From Tetraselmis striata (Eukaryota; Chlorophyta; Chlorodendrophyceae; Chlorodendrales; Chlorodendraceae): a DNA stretch of 64,000 bases. Below are positions 9,551-18,751 of this stretch, one piece after another. The notes under the pieces are model-generated. The model was not told the DNA's origin. It did not search any database and saw only the letters and a program-made list of their open reading frames with translations. Location: the NCBI GenBank assembly GCA_006384855.1, contig VCJN01001560.1, forward strand, positions 78,227 to 142,226. The letters are read 5' to 3'. The translations under genes were made by a program, and so were the position numbers. The first letter of the stretch is position 1. Every line of letters begins with the position of its first letter.

Positions 9551-10429
9551 TCACTCGTGCTCACCTTCGCGGCCACGCCCACATCCACCGCCACGTCCTC
9601 GTCCACGCCCGCGTCCTGCAGTTGCTGCCGCCACCCGAGCAGTAGCGGTTGCTTTTGCGCTGCTAGCCACGGTCGCCTCGAAGACGCGACGCGCGTAGTC
9701 CCTCATGAGGTCCCCAAAAATCGCGGAACCCGTATGCTCAGAAGCAGGCTGAAAGTGTTGAGCTCGCCGCACGTCCAGGACACCGCCTTGGTCACCGTGC
9801 ACACGCTTGACCTCATTAAGCCTCCGTAGGAAGGCCAAACGAAAGCGAAACGCCTTGTCGATGGCTTCGGCGTGGTTCCGAGCTCTCGCGAGGTAGGGGG
9901 TGAAGTCCAGAATGGCAGCATGGACGTAGGGCATCAGCTTGTCGAGAGCCACGAAAAGTGCGACCATGTGGGCGCCGAAACACGACATCCATAGATACTC
10001 CTCCTGGGCCGGCAGACGCCGGTCATCATGCTTGAGGTACTCGTTCATTAGGTCGGTGCTCAGGGAGAAGAGCCAAGGCACTCGGCTGACCGGTCGAACG
10101 GCCTCGTAACAAGACTCTGCTCGCTGCAGTAGCTCTGGCACCGCGAGGTAGTCATCCTCGTCGCTCACGGATTTTGCTCCGACACGGCCGCTCTGGGCTA
10201 GCTCTAGCAAGTCGGGGCGCTATGCGGCTCCCCCGTTGCCTGTCGGCTGTCCCGCGATGCGCTGCCCGGAACCGGAGCCATGTGCCCCTTCTCCATCAAC
10301 AACGCGCTCACGAGCTGTAAGTTGGGCGAACGCTGTAGCAAGCTCGCGCAACAATGTAGACTGGGCCTTCACGGCTGCGTGCAGCGACTCGAGCGTCGGC
10401 TCAACGACGGGTTCTTCTCCAGCTGGCAT
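9551..10429 (-). CDS. Gag-like protein of Gag-YR copy 2, with in-frame TAG
   Basis: The frame starts at ATG 10427-10429, meets TAG at 10220-10222 and continues in the same frame to TGA at 9551-9553, followed by CGG. Apart from a few substitutions and one extra codon before the TAG, it matches copy 1, including the Arg-Gly-rich tail. The conserved TAG and the conserved TGA-CGG terminus are the notable points. Confidence 0.6.
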
Positions 10430-10543
10430 GGTAACGCACGGGCGTACGGATGAGAATATCACACACGGGTGGTGAGCCGGGTGTGGTCTTGAACAACCTG
10501 GGGTGATCTTGCTCGCAACAGGTTACGATATAGTTTTAACATC

Positions 10544-10735
10544 GCTGCGTGGAACGCAGCGAAAACTAGAAGATGGCAGGCTCGGCTGTTATGGCTGCTT
10601 TTATGTCTACTCGTGCTGCACCCAAAAAGGGCGCAACGACAGGTGCCTAGCTAGTTCCCGTACCACTGAGTAGCGCTTGTAGCTGAAAAGCGGTTAGGTC
10701 AAGGGAGGAAACCCCATAAACTAGTTTAGATCATT
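10544..10735 (-). repeat. Right terminal repeat of Gag-YR copy 2
   Basis: 192 bp. Begins with the perfect palindrome GCTGCGTGGAACGCAGC (10544-10560). No target-site duplication is evident next to it, as expected for recombinase-mediated integration. Confidence 0.8.
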
Positions 10736-11572
10736 CAAGCCGGTAACATGTAAGGAAGAGTGTCACCCAATTGGCCACACCAACAATTGGCCATAAAAAC
10801 TAGATATCACAGAATAACTTTGTAAAAAAACGAATTTGCCCCAAAACCTTGATACCCTCGGATTCCTCAGCTCCTCAGCTTTCCGTGGATGGTCTCAACT
10901 CTGGGATCGGGCCCCTGACCGGCCGGCTACGGTCAGCGGCCCGGCCCGATGTTAAGTGATCCGGGTTCAAAATCAGCACATTGGTAAGCACTCGCACCAC
11001 ATGCCCGACCTCTCCGCTCGCCACCGACCTCCCCCACACATCCGAGACGTCTTTGGAGGTGTCCTCGGAGCTATGGCTCGTCGCGTGCCGCCCCAGGCGG
11101 TTCGTGGCGTGCCGATGAGCGTGCCGTTTTACAACGCGAGTTTTCTGTTATTTTTGCTGCCGCTCATGGCGCTAGTCGTTTTAGGGGTTTTAGGGGCGGG
11201 TGCTTCAAGAGCGGCGGGTGGAGGCGGTCGTGGCGGCGTGGGCGGCAGGCGACGCACGTAACAACCACGACGGCGCTGGGAATCCGCGTGAGGATGTAAC
11301 GATGACATGCTGACTAGCCCCGCACGAGACGTGGCACGCTAATATGTTGATCCAAAGTGAGCGTCCAATTTTTGCGAAGGCCCCCTAAGTTTTGGGACCC
11401 GGGCCCGGGGGCTCAGGATTTACATTGGGCTACAGGTTCCCAGCACCTGTCGGCCGCGCACGTTCAAAAGGCCGGCAGCGTTGCGAATCGCGCGTAGAGC
11501 AGTTCATCTCCACAACTACCTCTACATGGCATAGCTAACCTTACATGCCGAGCCATTTCTTAACGTTATTGC
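10736..11572. other. Intergenic, no supported gene
   Basis: A plus-strand frame of 101 codons (10956-11261) has a hydrophobic stretch and a Gly/Arg-rich end, but no family resemblance and no context supports it as a gene. 11343-11390 is the inverted partner of 7305-7355. Nothing else is recognisable. Confidence 0.3.
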
Positions 11573-11668
11573 GGTTAGACACAGTGCGAGTCGTGTTTGC
11601 CAAAGGAGCGTGTGACTTGATTACAAGGCACCATGCACACCTAACGAGCAAGGTGGGATGAGGTCGGT

Positions 11669-11963
11669 GCGAGAAGCTCTACAACAAAAGGGATGAGCGC
11701 AAGAGCACCTCCAGCACCACCCAAGTAGTGCGGGAAGGTTCGCGATTAGGGAGGTCGGGAGTTGTCGACGGTCAGCTGGCAACATACGCTAGCCACCGCC
11801 ACTACTCTAGAAGACTTTGGAAACTCCTAGAATGCTTCAATGCTTGTCCAGCGCGTCGTGCTAAATCGCAACGACATGGGGCAAAAGGTTTTTACGAGTA
11901 GCGGCATGAATTGTCCGAGCCGCTCTGCATGTTTGACTAACCTCAGATAACTATTGAACACTG
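11669..11963 (-). repeat. Left terminal repeat of the DIRS-like element
   Basis: Matches 21187-21472 with many substitutions and small indels, for example the shared blocks GAGTTGTCGACGGTCAG and ACGAGTAGCGGCATGAATTG. Confidence 0.65.
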
Positions 11964-13310
11964 ATTAGACACAGTGCGAGTCTCGTTTGCAAGGGAAAAC
12001 CGAAAGGGACGACAGACTACGACCGGACGGTAAGGGGAGTGCCGATGACGGCGGTGGCCGACATGCCGGCGGGATTGAAAAGGAGAAGAAAAACTTGCCG
12101 GGGGCGGAGTCCAAAATTCCGGGGACGATGTAGGTGTGTGGACGACGCTTCTGCCGTCCACTTAGTTGCCGAGCCAGCAGATCTTGGGCAGGGGAACGCA
12201 AGCGGCGGAAGCCGCAGAGGCCCTGCGTTTCGCAGACTGTGCGACGTCCAAACGAAGCCGTGCGGTAGTGGCCGTTCGTTGAGGGCCCGGCAGGACATGG
12301 TAACCCAGTGGGTAACCGTGTCCGACGCCCAGGAGCCTCGTTAAGGCGCGGAAAACGTACCAATCGCATTTGGGGTTGTCTCGTAAGGCTTGCGCACGAC
12401 GTATACTCGCACCGAAGGGTGACGTTCGCTGGCTTGAGGGGCACACGGATGCCCGCCACTCGGGAATGTATCCACCTTGGCGAGTTTCAAGCCGTTGACT
12501 ACGTGATTGACCATAGGGCCGAGGGCAACGGGTTCCCGGGTGTGGTCGTGGAGGAAGGCGTTGACCGCGGAGAGGTAGGGCTGGAAAGCCCGGGCCTTGT
12601 TGCGGCCGTGGTCGGCCGCCCATGAACTGTAGCGGACGATGAAGGGCGTGTCTGCGTCCATCGGGAAGAAACCTTCCAACGCGCAAAACTCCATGATGAG
12701 GTTCAGCTGCGACGAGTAGGTCGCGACCGATCGCGGCTTCAGGGAAGCGGCCAGGAAGTCCACTGCCCGTTGGCCGATGTTGTCCGCGCCAAACAGGCGG
12801 ATCGCGCCCGTGCGCATGCTGGCCGCCCAAGCCCCAAGGCACCGGCGCGATCGCGCGTATCGTAGCGCATACCCCGGCGGCGCGTGATTGCGCATGCAAG
12901 CAGGGGCGTCGGGGCGGGGGCACGCTCCAGCGCCGCGGCCCGATGCCGGCGTGCTCGTCTCGCCGTCCGGGAAAGAACAAGTCGCGGGAGGGCAGTGTAG
13001 CACCTCGGTAGCCAGGTCGTGCAACTGCGGCATCCACGGTCGATCGTACCACGCTAGGGCGACCACCGTAGCCGCTGCGCCCGATTGTCGCAGCTTGCGG
13101 ACGAGATCGCCGTCCAGCATGCCGATGAAGGCGGGGGGGGGGGGGGGGGGGGGTGCACCAATTTACCTCGCTGCGCCACGTGTCGTCCGGTAGAGAGAGG
13201 GAGTCGACCGCCTCGGTACGAGGGTCCCACCATCGAGAAGTGTACCGGGGTACCAAGGCGTTCTCCATGGTGGCGAAACGGTCCACCGTGTGCTGACCCG
13301 CCCACAACAT
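11943..13310 (-). pseudogene. Tyrosine recombinase of the DIRS-like element, frameshifted
   Basis: Homologous to the recombinases at 4.5 and 8.8 kb but clearly diverged. A 259-codon stretch (12341-13120) holds the core-binding domain, with AFQPYLSAVNAFLHDH aligning to SLQPYLSAINTFFDLN in copy 2. The catalytic part follows in other frames: WTSHSLRNAG near 12220-12260 and fragments of the terminal region near 12080-12130. Several frame changes and a G22 tract at 13133-13154 break the gene. Confidence 0.7.
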
Positions 13311-13568
13311 GTCGACGTACCGAAAAAATACCAGTATCTATCGCCAAATAATCCGACTCATCCACCACGAGGGAGAGCATGTCCGCCCATGCGTTCGCTA
13401 TTGAGCGAATGTACCGAACTCAAATCCGGATGTCGTGTATGTCTAGTAAGTAACACAGTTTCCGTATCTCCGCCATCAATATGAAGTAACTTGACAGTTG
13501 AATCAGCGATGCCTCGATTTTTCAGAAAATTTTAAAAGAACGGGTTCTATATCACTGGCCTACAGTTC

Positions 13569-15055
13569 CATGAATTGCGTTGCCAGCGCTTTGAAGTACC
13601 AGCAGCGAGCGTTTGCATTGCCAGCGCTTTGAAGTACCACAGTTTTTTTCCATTACCAGGAGCGAGTAGCGAGTACCACTACCACTACCACGCCAGATGG
13701 AGCGGGAAGTGGAGGCTGCGTCGGGCTCGCAAACGGAGCTGACGGCATTTCTAGACCAGGCCAACAACTCTCGGCTTCGAAATGAGGTGTGCAATCTCCC
13801 TGCCACATGTAGGGAGCGGATCTTGTTCAACCAGCTCGACGCGGCGTCAGGCATGTGGACAGTGGCCATCCCCACCGCGCGGACAGCCATGACTCCGCAT
13901 GAGCTGCGGGAGGTCGCTGCCGGGTACTTCTTTCTGCCTAGCCCGTGCTTGGCCCCGGTGGTTCGGTGCCAGATCATTCTGCCCTCGACGGAGCACAACC
14001 CCGTCATTGTTGATCTATACGGCGACGCGCTCATGAACCTCCCGGCGCATGGAGACGCTCACTGGCGTGTACAGCACGACGCTATCGCAGATGCCTTCCG
14101 CGATCACTGTGTTCACGACCTAGGTATCGCGGTACGGCGGGAGGTGGATGACTTGTTTCAGCATGCAGTGCCTCTCGGCAACACCGTACCCAGGGATGAA
14201 CTCAAGGACCTAGTGCCGGACGCAGAGCTCTCACTTCCGGCGTTCAACGTCGTGACCGGGAGCTATGATCCCCGGAGCTTGAAGTCCACGCTGCTGGAGT
14301 TCAAGACTATGCGGTACGGGGTCAAGTACACTTCAGTGCCCCGGGCCACAGTTGTGGATCGGTTTGAGCGCTCCCTGTTTGGCGACATACAACGGGGGTT
14401 GGCTGCGCGGGATGCGGCGTGGCACAACACGGATCCCGGACAGAAGGGTCCTCTTCGAGACATCCTGGATATGTCGGAGTACACGGGCATGGTCTTCGGC
14501 ACGGTGGGTGAGGTGAGCAAGGGGGTGCACCGCACAGTGCGTGGTATCGCATGCTTGGCTGCGGATCGGGGTGCCCTCTCATCGCGGGGCACTCGGTGCA
14601 TCACCCGGGCTCACCAGGAGGCCTTGCTCGCAAGAGATTTCCTCGGGGTCCTGAGCTTGGTGGCCGCTCGAGAGCGCGCTCGCTGCCTCATCAGACGGCG
14701 CAGATTCGTCTGCCATCCCGTTGCTGAAGATGCACAGCACGTCCGAGGATCACCCACACACACACGTGCTCGCGTGGCCCGGACTCTGAACCGTGTGCGC
14801 ATCACTCATCCATCCCGCCTTATGCGGGATGCGGGCCGCTTTTAGGCGGCTTGCTGTGTTGATTTTGTAATTTTGGGGAACTGCCCTTTTTGTAATTCAC
14901 AGCAGCAATATCATCAGTACCAGCAGTACCAGCAGCGAGTAGCGAGTACCAGTACCAGCAGCGAGCGTTCGCATTGCCAGCGCTTTGAAGTAGTCGCTAC
15001 TAGAGTTGTTTTTTCCATTACCAGCAGCGAGTAGCGAGTACCAGTACCAGTACCT
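13569..15055 (+). mobile_element. LINE-like insertion with flanking ~110 bp direct repeats
   Basis: A 382-codon frame is bracketed by similar blocks (13569-13690 and 14935-15052). These share GCATTGCCAGCGCTTTGAAG and TTTTTTCCATTACCAG plus runs of AGCGAGTAGCGAGTACCA. It interrupts the DIRS-like element between its RT and its recombinase, on the opposite strand. Confidence 0.5.
13697..14845 (+). CDS. C-terminal region of a LINE-type polyprotein (nuclease-like), stand-alone frame
   Basis: 382 codons from ATG 13697. The order of features resembles the segment after RT in LINE-type elements: SGMWTVAIPTARTAMTPHELREV, then a degenerate remnant of the Cys/His and D-x-x-GD region (VDLYGDALMN, then WRVQHDAIADAFRDH), then STLLEFKTMRYGVKY and a basic C-terminus. 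The RT itself is absent. The 3' end has a hairpin (ATCCCGC CTTAT GCGGGAT near 14810-14832) that is also conserved in the fragment at 37.1 kb. It could be a self-contained non-autonomous unit or a 5'-truncated insertion that happens to keep an ATG. Function beyond the family resemblance is not claimed. Confidence 0.5.
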   Translation: MEREVEAASGSQTELTAFLDQANNSRLRNEVCNLPATCRERILFNQLDAASGMWTVAIPTARTAMTPHELREVAAGYFFLPSPCLAPVVRCQIILPSTEHNPVIVDLYGDALMNLPAHGDAHWRVQHDAIADAFRDHCVHDLGIAVRREVDDLFQHAVPLGNTVPRDELKDLVPDAELSLPAFNVVTGSYDPRSLKSTLLEFKTMRYGVKYTSVPRATVVDRFERSLFGDIQRGLAARDAAWHNTDPGQKGPLRDILDMSEYTGMVFGTVGEVSKGVHRTVRGIACLAADRGALSSRGTRCITRAHQEALLARDFLGVLSLVAARERARCLIRRRRFVCHPVAEDAQHVRGSPTHTRARVARTLNRVRITHPSRLMRDAGRF

Positions 15056-15059
15056 CCCA

Positions 15060-15690
15060 ACCGTGAGATCGTAATCGGACGGCTGTGTAATTAAGGACCG
15101 TGGGCGGGCGGGCGGGTGGGTGGATTATAGTACTTAGTATTATATGCCAGTAGATAAGCGCTTTAGTCATGCACCTATAGGCCCGATCCGCTGCACTATA
15201 CGGGTACCCGTACGGCAATAAAGCTCACCGCCGAAAATTCGACGCTTCGCTGGATTACGGAGCGGGACGTGAGGTTGGAGAGCACGTGGACTACCTACAG
15301 CCCGTTTGTCCTCGTGCAACAGTACATTGCGGCAAAGCAAATGAGGGAGAAAGGCATGTATCGCGAGACGTATTGCTTTCAATTCCTTGTACGTTGTGTG
15401 TTTTTGCCGGTGGTCCTCGTATTAGAATCCGCGCGCCTCCTTGTTTTCGTTCAGCAACGCACCCCAGCCGTATTGGAGTCGGTGTGCAAGTAGCAGGATT
15501 CCACGGGCTGCAGAATCGGGGCGCCACCGCGCCGAGTCGGCACATCGCGCCACCACTCAAGGTCGCTTCATAACTATCGCATTAGCTTCATGTCCCTGCC
15601 CCACGCCGAGCAGGAACCTAGGACGTTGTGCGCCTCCCGGAGGTAGAAACGCGCCAGCGAGATAGCAAGGTACGAAAACTAGCCTTTTCC
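15060..15690. other. Interior of the DIRS-like element, no recognisable coding
   Basis: Contains several overlapping frames on both strands with no family resemblance. RNase H of the element would be expected here but I cannot recognise it. Confidence 0.3.
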
Positions 15691-15692
15691 TG

Positions 15693-16674
15693 TCAGCGTG
15701 GCGAGCAAGCGCGCAGGCACTCAGCGGCGGCGGCGGGCAGGGCGGCAGAGCAAGTCGCGGGCGAGCGCGGCCATCCGGGGGAGCTTGTCTGGCGGGGCGA
15801 TATCCAGCCCCGGGTGATGGATACGCTGGGTAGTCTCAGGGGTGGGCCTTGGTGAGGTGGCGGGCGAGGCCCAGGCGCCCCCATAGGCGGTCCACCATCG
15901 CGCGCATACGCAGCGCAATCTCGCGGGACGGGGCTAGTAAGAGGAAATCGTCGACGAAGGGCGGCATGCAGAACCCGTGCGCTTTGCGACGACGCAAGCG
16001 GCGCAGCGAGGGGCGGGCGGACCGCCGCGCGTATGCCGCGAAGTCCGGTTGACGGAGGTAGCTCACCATTATGCCGACTAGGGTGCAGAAGTAATAGGGG
16101 CTGAGGGACCAGCCCATGGGTAGGCAGCGCGTCGAAGCGCCACAAGGTGCCGCGTACGTTGATCGTGAAATAGTCCCACACGTCCTCTCTCAGCCCTAGG
16201 GCGAATAGTAGCCGTCCTGCAAGTCGAAAGAGAACGCCCAGACGCCTCGGCAAGCTAGGTACAGCAAACGCCGGAGCGTCTCGAACCGCATGTTGTAGAC
16301 CGCGCAATAGAGGTTGAGCTGGCGCAAATCGATTACAAGGCGCCAGTTGTTGCTGCCCTACTTCGTCGGAACTGGAAAACTCTCGACAGGTAGCGCCTCG
16401 TCAATTCAGGTTCTAGGGCTCCGACATGGACTAGTATGGAACTCCCCTCGGTCCACCACCGAAGCTGCGCGTCTCCGTAGCGTCCTGCAAGGATACGCCG
16501 CGGTAGAAACGAGGAGGTGGGCCGGCGGTGAAGGGCACCGGCACGCCCTCCCGTATCCACCGTAGCACGTGCCTGCTCCTCCCAATTCGCCGTCATTCGC
16601 GCCACTTCTTCCGCACTCTGTGGCGCAGGAACGTAGGCACGCGTGGCGGGGAGCCGAGACGGCGGACCGTGCCG
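15693..16674 (-). pseudogene. DIRS-type reverse transcriptase, frame-broken
   Basis: The minus-strand region directly follows Gag. After the Gag TGA-CGG the same frame stays open to about 16333 (MTANWEEQARATVDTGG). RT motifs then appear in alternating frames: LRQLNLYC near 16320, FSFDLQDGYY near 16220, MGWSLSPYYFCTLVG at 16080-16117, the catalytic FVDD at 15947-15958, and HHPGLDIAPPDKLPRMAALARDLL near 15750-15820. The FVDD and the thumb-like segment match DIRS-type RTs. Small indels explain the frame changes. Confidence 0.75.
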
Positions 16675-17538
16675 TCATCCGTCGATTTTGGCGGACTTGG
16701 GCTTGTTAGGCTTGAGTTTGAGGTCCTTGGAGTCTTCCGGGGGGGCGGGGGCGGCGGGGATGGCGGCGGGGCTTGGGGCGGGCTCGTCGTCGGTGAGGGC
16801 GCCGCCGAAACGTTTGGTTGACGGCCGCCTTCGCCGCGGCGGTGACGCCGTAGTCGGCTTGTCGTTGGAGACTCTCCTCTCGCGGAGCGCTGCCACTGCC
16901 GGCGAACCGAAGTCAGCGTAACGGGGTCGGAGGAGGCGTGCGCGTCTAAGATCGGCGAGCGTCTTGTCCCCCGCGTCCACATCGCCCGCCGCCTTAAGGC
17001 GTAGGTAAGCGACGAAGTCGTGGCGGTGCTGGTTGCTGGCGCCGAAGGCCACAATTGCTGCTTTCAGGACGCCAATGTCCGCCGCATTAGGGGGGACCTC
17101 CTCGCTAGCCGCTCCTTCAATCGCCGCTGCCGCCTCGTTGAGGGCCGCGTGAGCGACGGCATGTAGAAGCCATATAGCAGTATAGCGAGCGGTACTGGTC
17201 CATCTAGCCAAGTGCCGCTTCTCGGTAAGGATGCGGCTCGTCTCGTCAGCCTCAATGTCGTAAAAATCCGGCGTCGTTGACAGGCCGGGCGCCGGCTGAA
17301 TCGCAAAGCCGGGCGCAATGATGGAGGTCCAATCCTCCCACATGAGGGAGTCGCCGTCGGAGAGGAGAGGGCGCGCAAACGTCACCGACGCATGGGGCGG
17401 ATCGTATGGCGGGTCGTAGCGCTTCGCGGCAGCGCCTAGGGCGGCGGGCGGGCGTGGCTCCGAAGTGGTGTTGCCGTCAAGCCGTTGAGGGTTACGGGCG
17501 AGCGAGCAGGCGCGCAACAAAGCTGCGAGATTCACCAC
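16675..17538 (-). CDS. DIRS-like Gag, ending UGA CGG
   Basis: 287 codons with an Ala-rich helical centre (ARYTAIWLLHAVAHAALNEA), a segment LRRARLLRPRYADFGSP and a Lys-rich tail. It has the same position and general layout as the Gag of the Gag-YR elements. It ends GGA TGA CGG (TGA at 16675-16677), and the downstream RT region starts in the same frame. No zinc knuckle is visible. Confidence 0.6.
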   Translation of the reverse strand: MVNLAALLRACSLARNPQRLDGNTTSEPRPPAALGAAAKRYDPPYDPPHASVTFARPLLSDGDSLMWEDWTSIIAPGFAIQPAPGLSTTPDFYDIEADETSRILTEKRHLARWTSTARYTAIWLLHAVAHAALNEAAAAIEGAASEEVPPNAADIGVLKAAIVAFGASNQHRHDFVAYLRLKAAGDVDAGDKTLADLRRARLLRPRYADFGSPAVAALRERRVSNDKPTTASPPRRRRPSTKRFGGALTDDEPAPSPAAIPAAPAPPEDSKDLKLKPNKPKSAKIDG

Positions 17539-17639
17539 CGAGGCCTCCAGCTCGGCGAAACGGGCAGGAGAGGCGGTGGACGAGCCGGTGCTCGCCGCAA
17601 GTTGAAATTGAAACTGAAATTAAAATCGATTACAACTGC

Positions 17640-18751
17640 TAGTCTGTTGCATCCACTGGCCTATACTGAGTTGTTCTTAGGACATGCTATCTCTGACCAT
17701 GATAGGGAGCACTAGGTGTAATTACAACTCAAGCTAACGGCCTTCCGCCAGTGTGCCCAAGCCCCTCCTCCTTCCAGTGGGCTGAAGCTAGGACAGCAAC
17801 GCCCCCCTGCTGTCCCTACCTAAGTCAGGCCTATCCCATTCAGAGCTCAACAGGCAAGCTTAGGCAGTCGAAGCGTCCCGCCTGCAGCTACCAAGGTGAG
17901 ATGGGGGAAGGGGGCTGACCGAAATAGCTATGTGGTGCTCAGTATTTATCCACCGCTGAGCCGGCTAGTATGATTGGTGGGGGCTGCGATGCCCTCCGAC
18001 ATATAATTGGGTAGGTGTTGCATGTGGTGGTTGTGGGAATCAGCGGTGGGTGCTCTGTGTGTGTGTGTGGTGAGTTTCTGGGTGTGTGTTGATATATGAG
18101 CTGCACCGGGCACAGAGTTAGTGGTGGGCTGTGTTCCTGAGTCAGCATGCTTGGTTGTCGCTGCGGTGGCTCGCTCAACAGCTTACTAGTGCGAGCTGCT
18201 AGACGGGTGGGCTGCATCATCGTCCGTTTCCCACTCGCTGTCTGAGCCGCGGGTGCCAGAGAGGCGTGGCTTGCTCCTGCTGTGGTTGCGGGTGGCGCCG
18301 TCCGAGCGGCTACGGCCCCTGGGCTGCTTCTTCTTATGTTTGGTTGATGTGGCTGCCTTGCCCTTGCCTGCTGGGGTGGGCTGGCTGGGGTGACGTTCCA
18401 GCTAGATGGAGAGGCACTGTGGGTTGCGCAGCTGGTGTGACTCCGCTGTGAGGGTTGCCAATTCGGCGGCTATTGCGGGTTGACTGGCAGGAGAGGACTA
18501 TGCAAGCAACTCTGTGGTCGCGGTGGTGAGGTGGTGGAGTTATGCCAGTCGTTCTGTGGTGCCATCGGGTGTGCCCTCCCGAAATGCGGGGTGCATTGTT
18601 GAGCATTGGGGGGGATCGAGGGATAAGTCAGCTAGACCTTGTGTCTCTGCCGCTGCCCGCTGGGCGGTGTCCACCTCCATGGCGCTGTCGTTCTCCTCGT
18701 AGTTGAGTTCCAGTTCTTCTTCGTCGTCCGCCTGCGCTCAAGGCATGGCAA
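17640..18751. other. Interior of the DIRS-like element, non-coding or unrecognised
   Basis: No gene supported. Contains GT-rich and C-rich stretches. The reverse strand has only short low-complexity frames. Confidence 0.3.

Larger units (their letters stand above)
7599..10735 (-). mobile_element. Gag-YR element, copy 2 (complete between terminal direct repeats)
   Basis: 3.14 kb unit. Both ends carry the same ~190 bp direct repeat (7599-7784 and 10544-10735). Inside, on the minus strand, are Gag (9551-10429) and a tyrosine recombinase (7904-9456). Only about 95 bp separate Gag from the recombinase start, so there is no room for the RT and RNase H expected in DIRS or Ngaro elements. Cryptons have a recombinase but no Gag and usually no long terminal repeats. 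This is therefore either a non-autonomous DIRS derivative that deleted RT/RNase H, or a distinct element type. Two copies with the same architecture show that this compact form has multiplied. Confidence 0.8.

Noticed and set aside
10956-11261. 101-codon plus-strand frame with a hydrophobic stretch
   Set aside because: No homology pattern, no splice or promoter context, Gly/Arg low-complexity end.
12162-13310. 382-codon minus-strand frame
   Set aside because: Most of it is a shadow of the frameshifted recombinase. Recombinase residues are in the neighbouring frames except at its very end.
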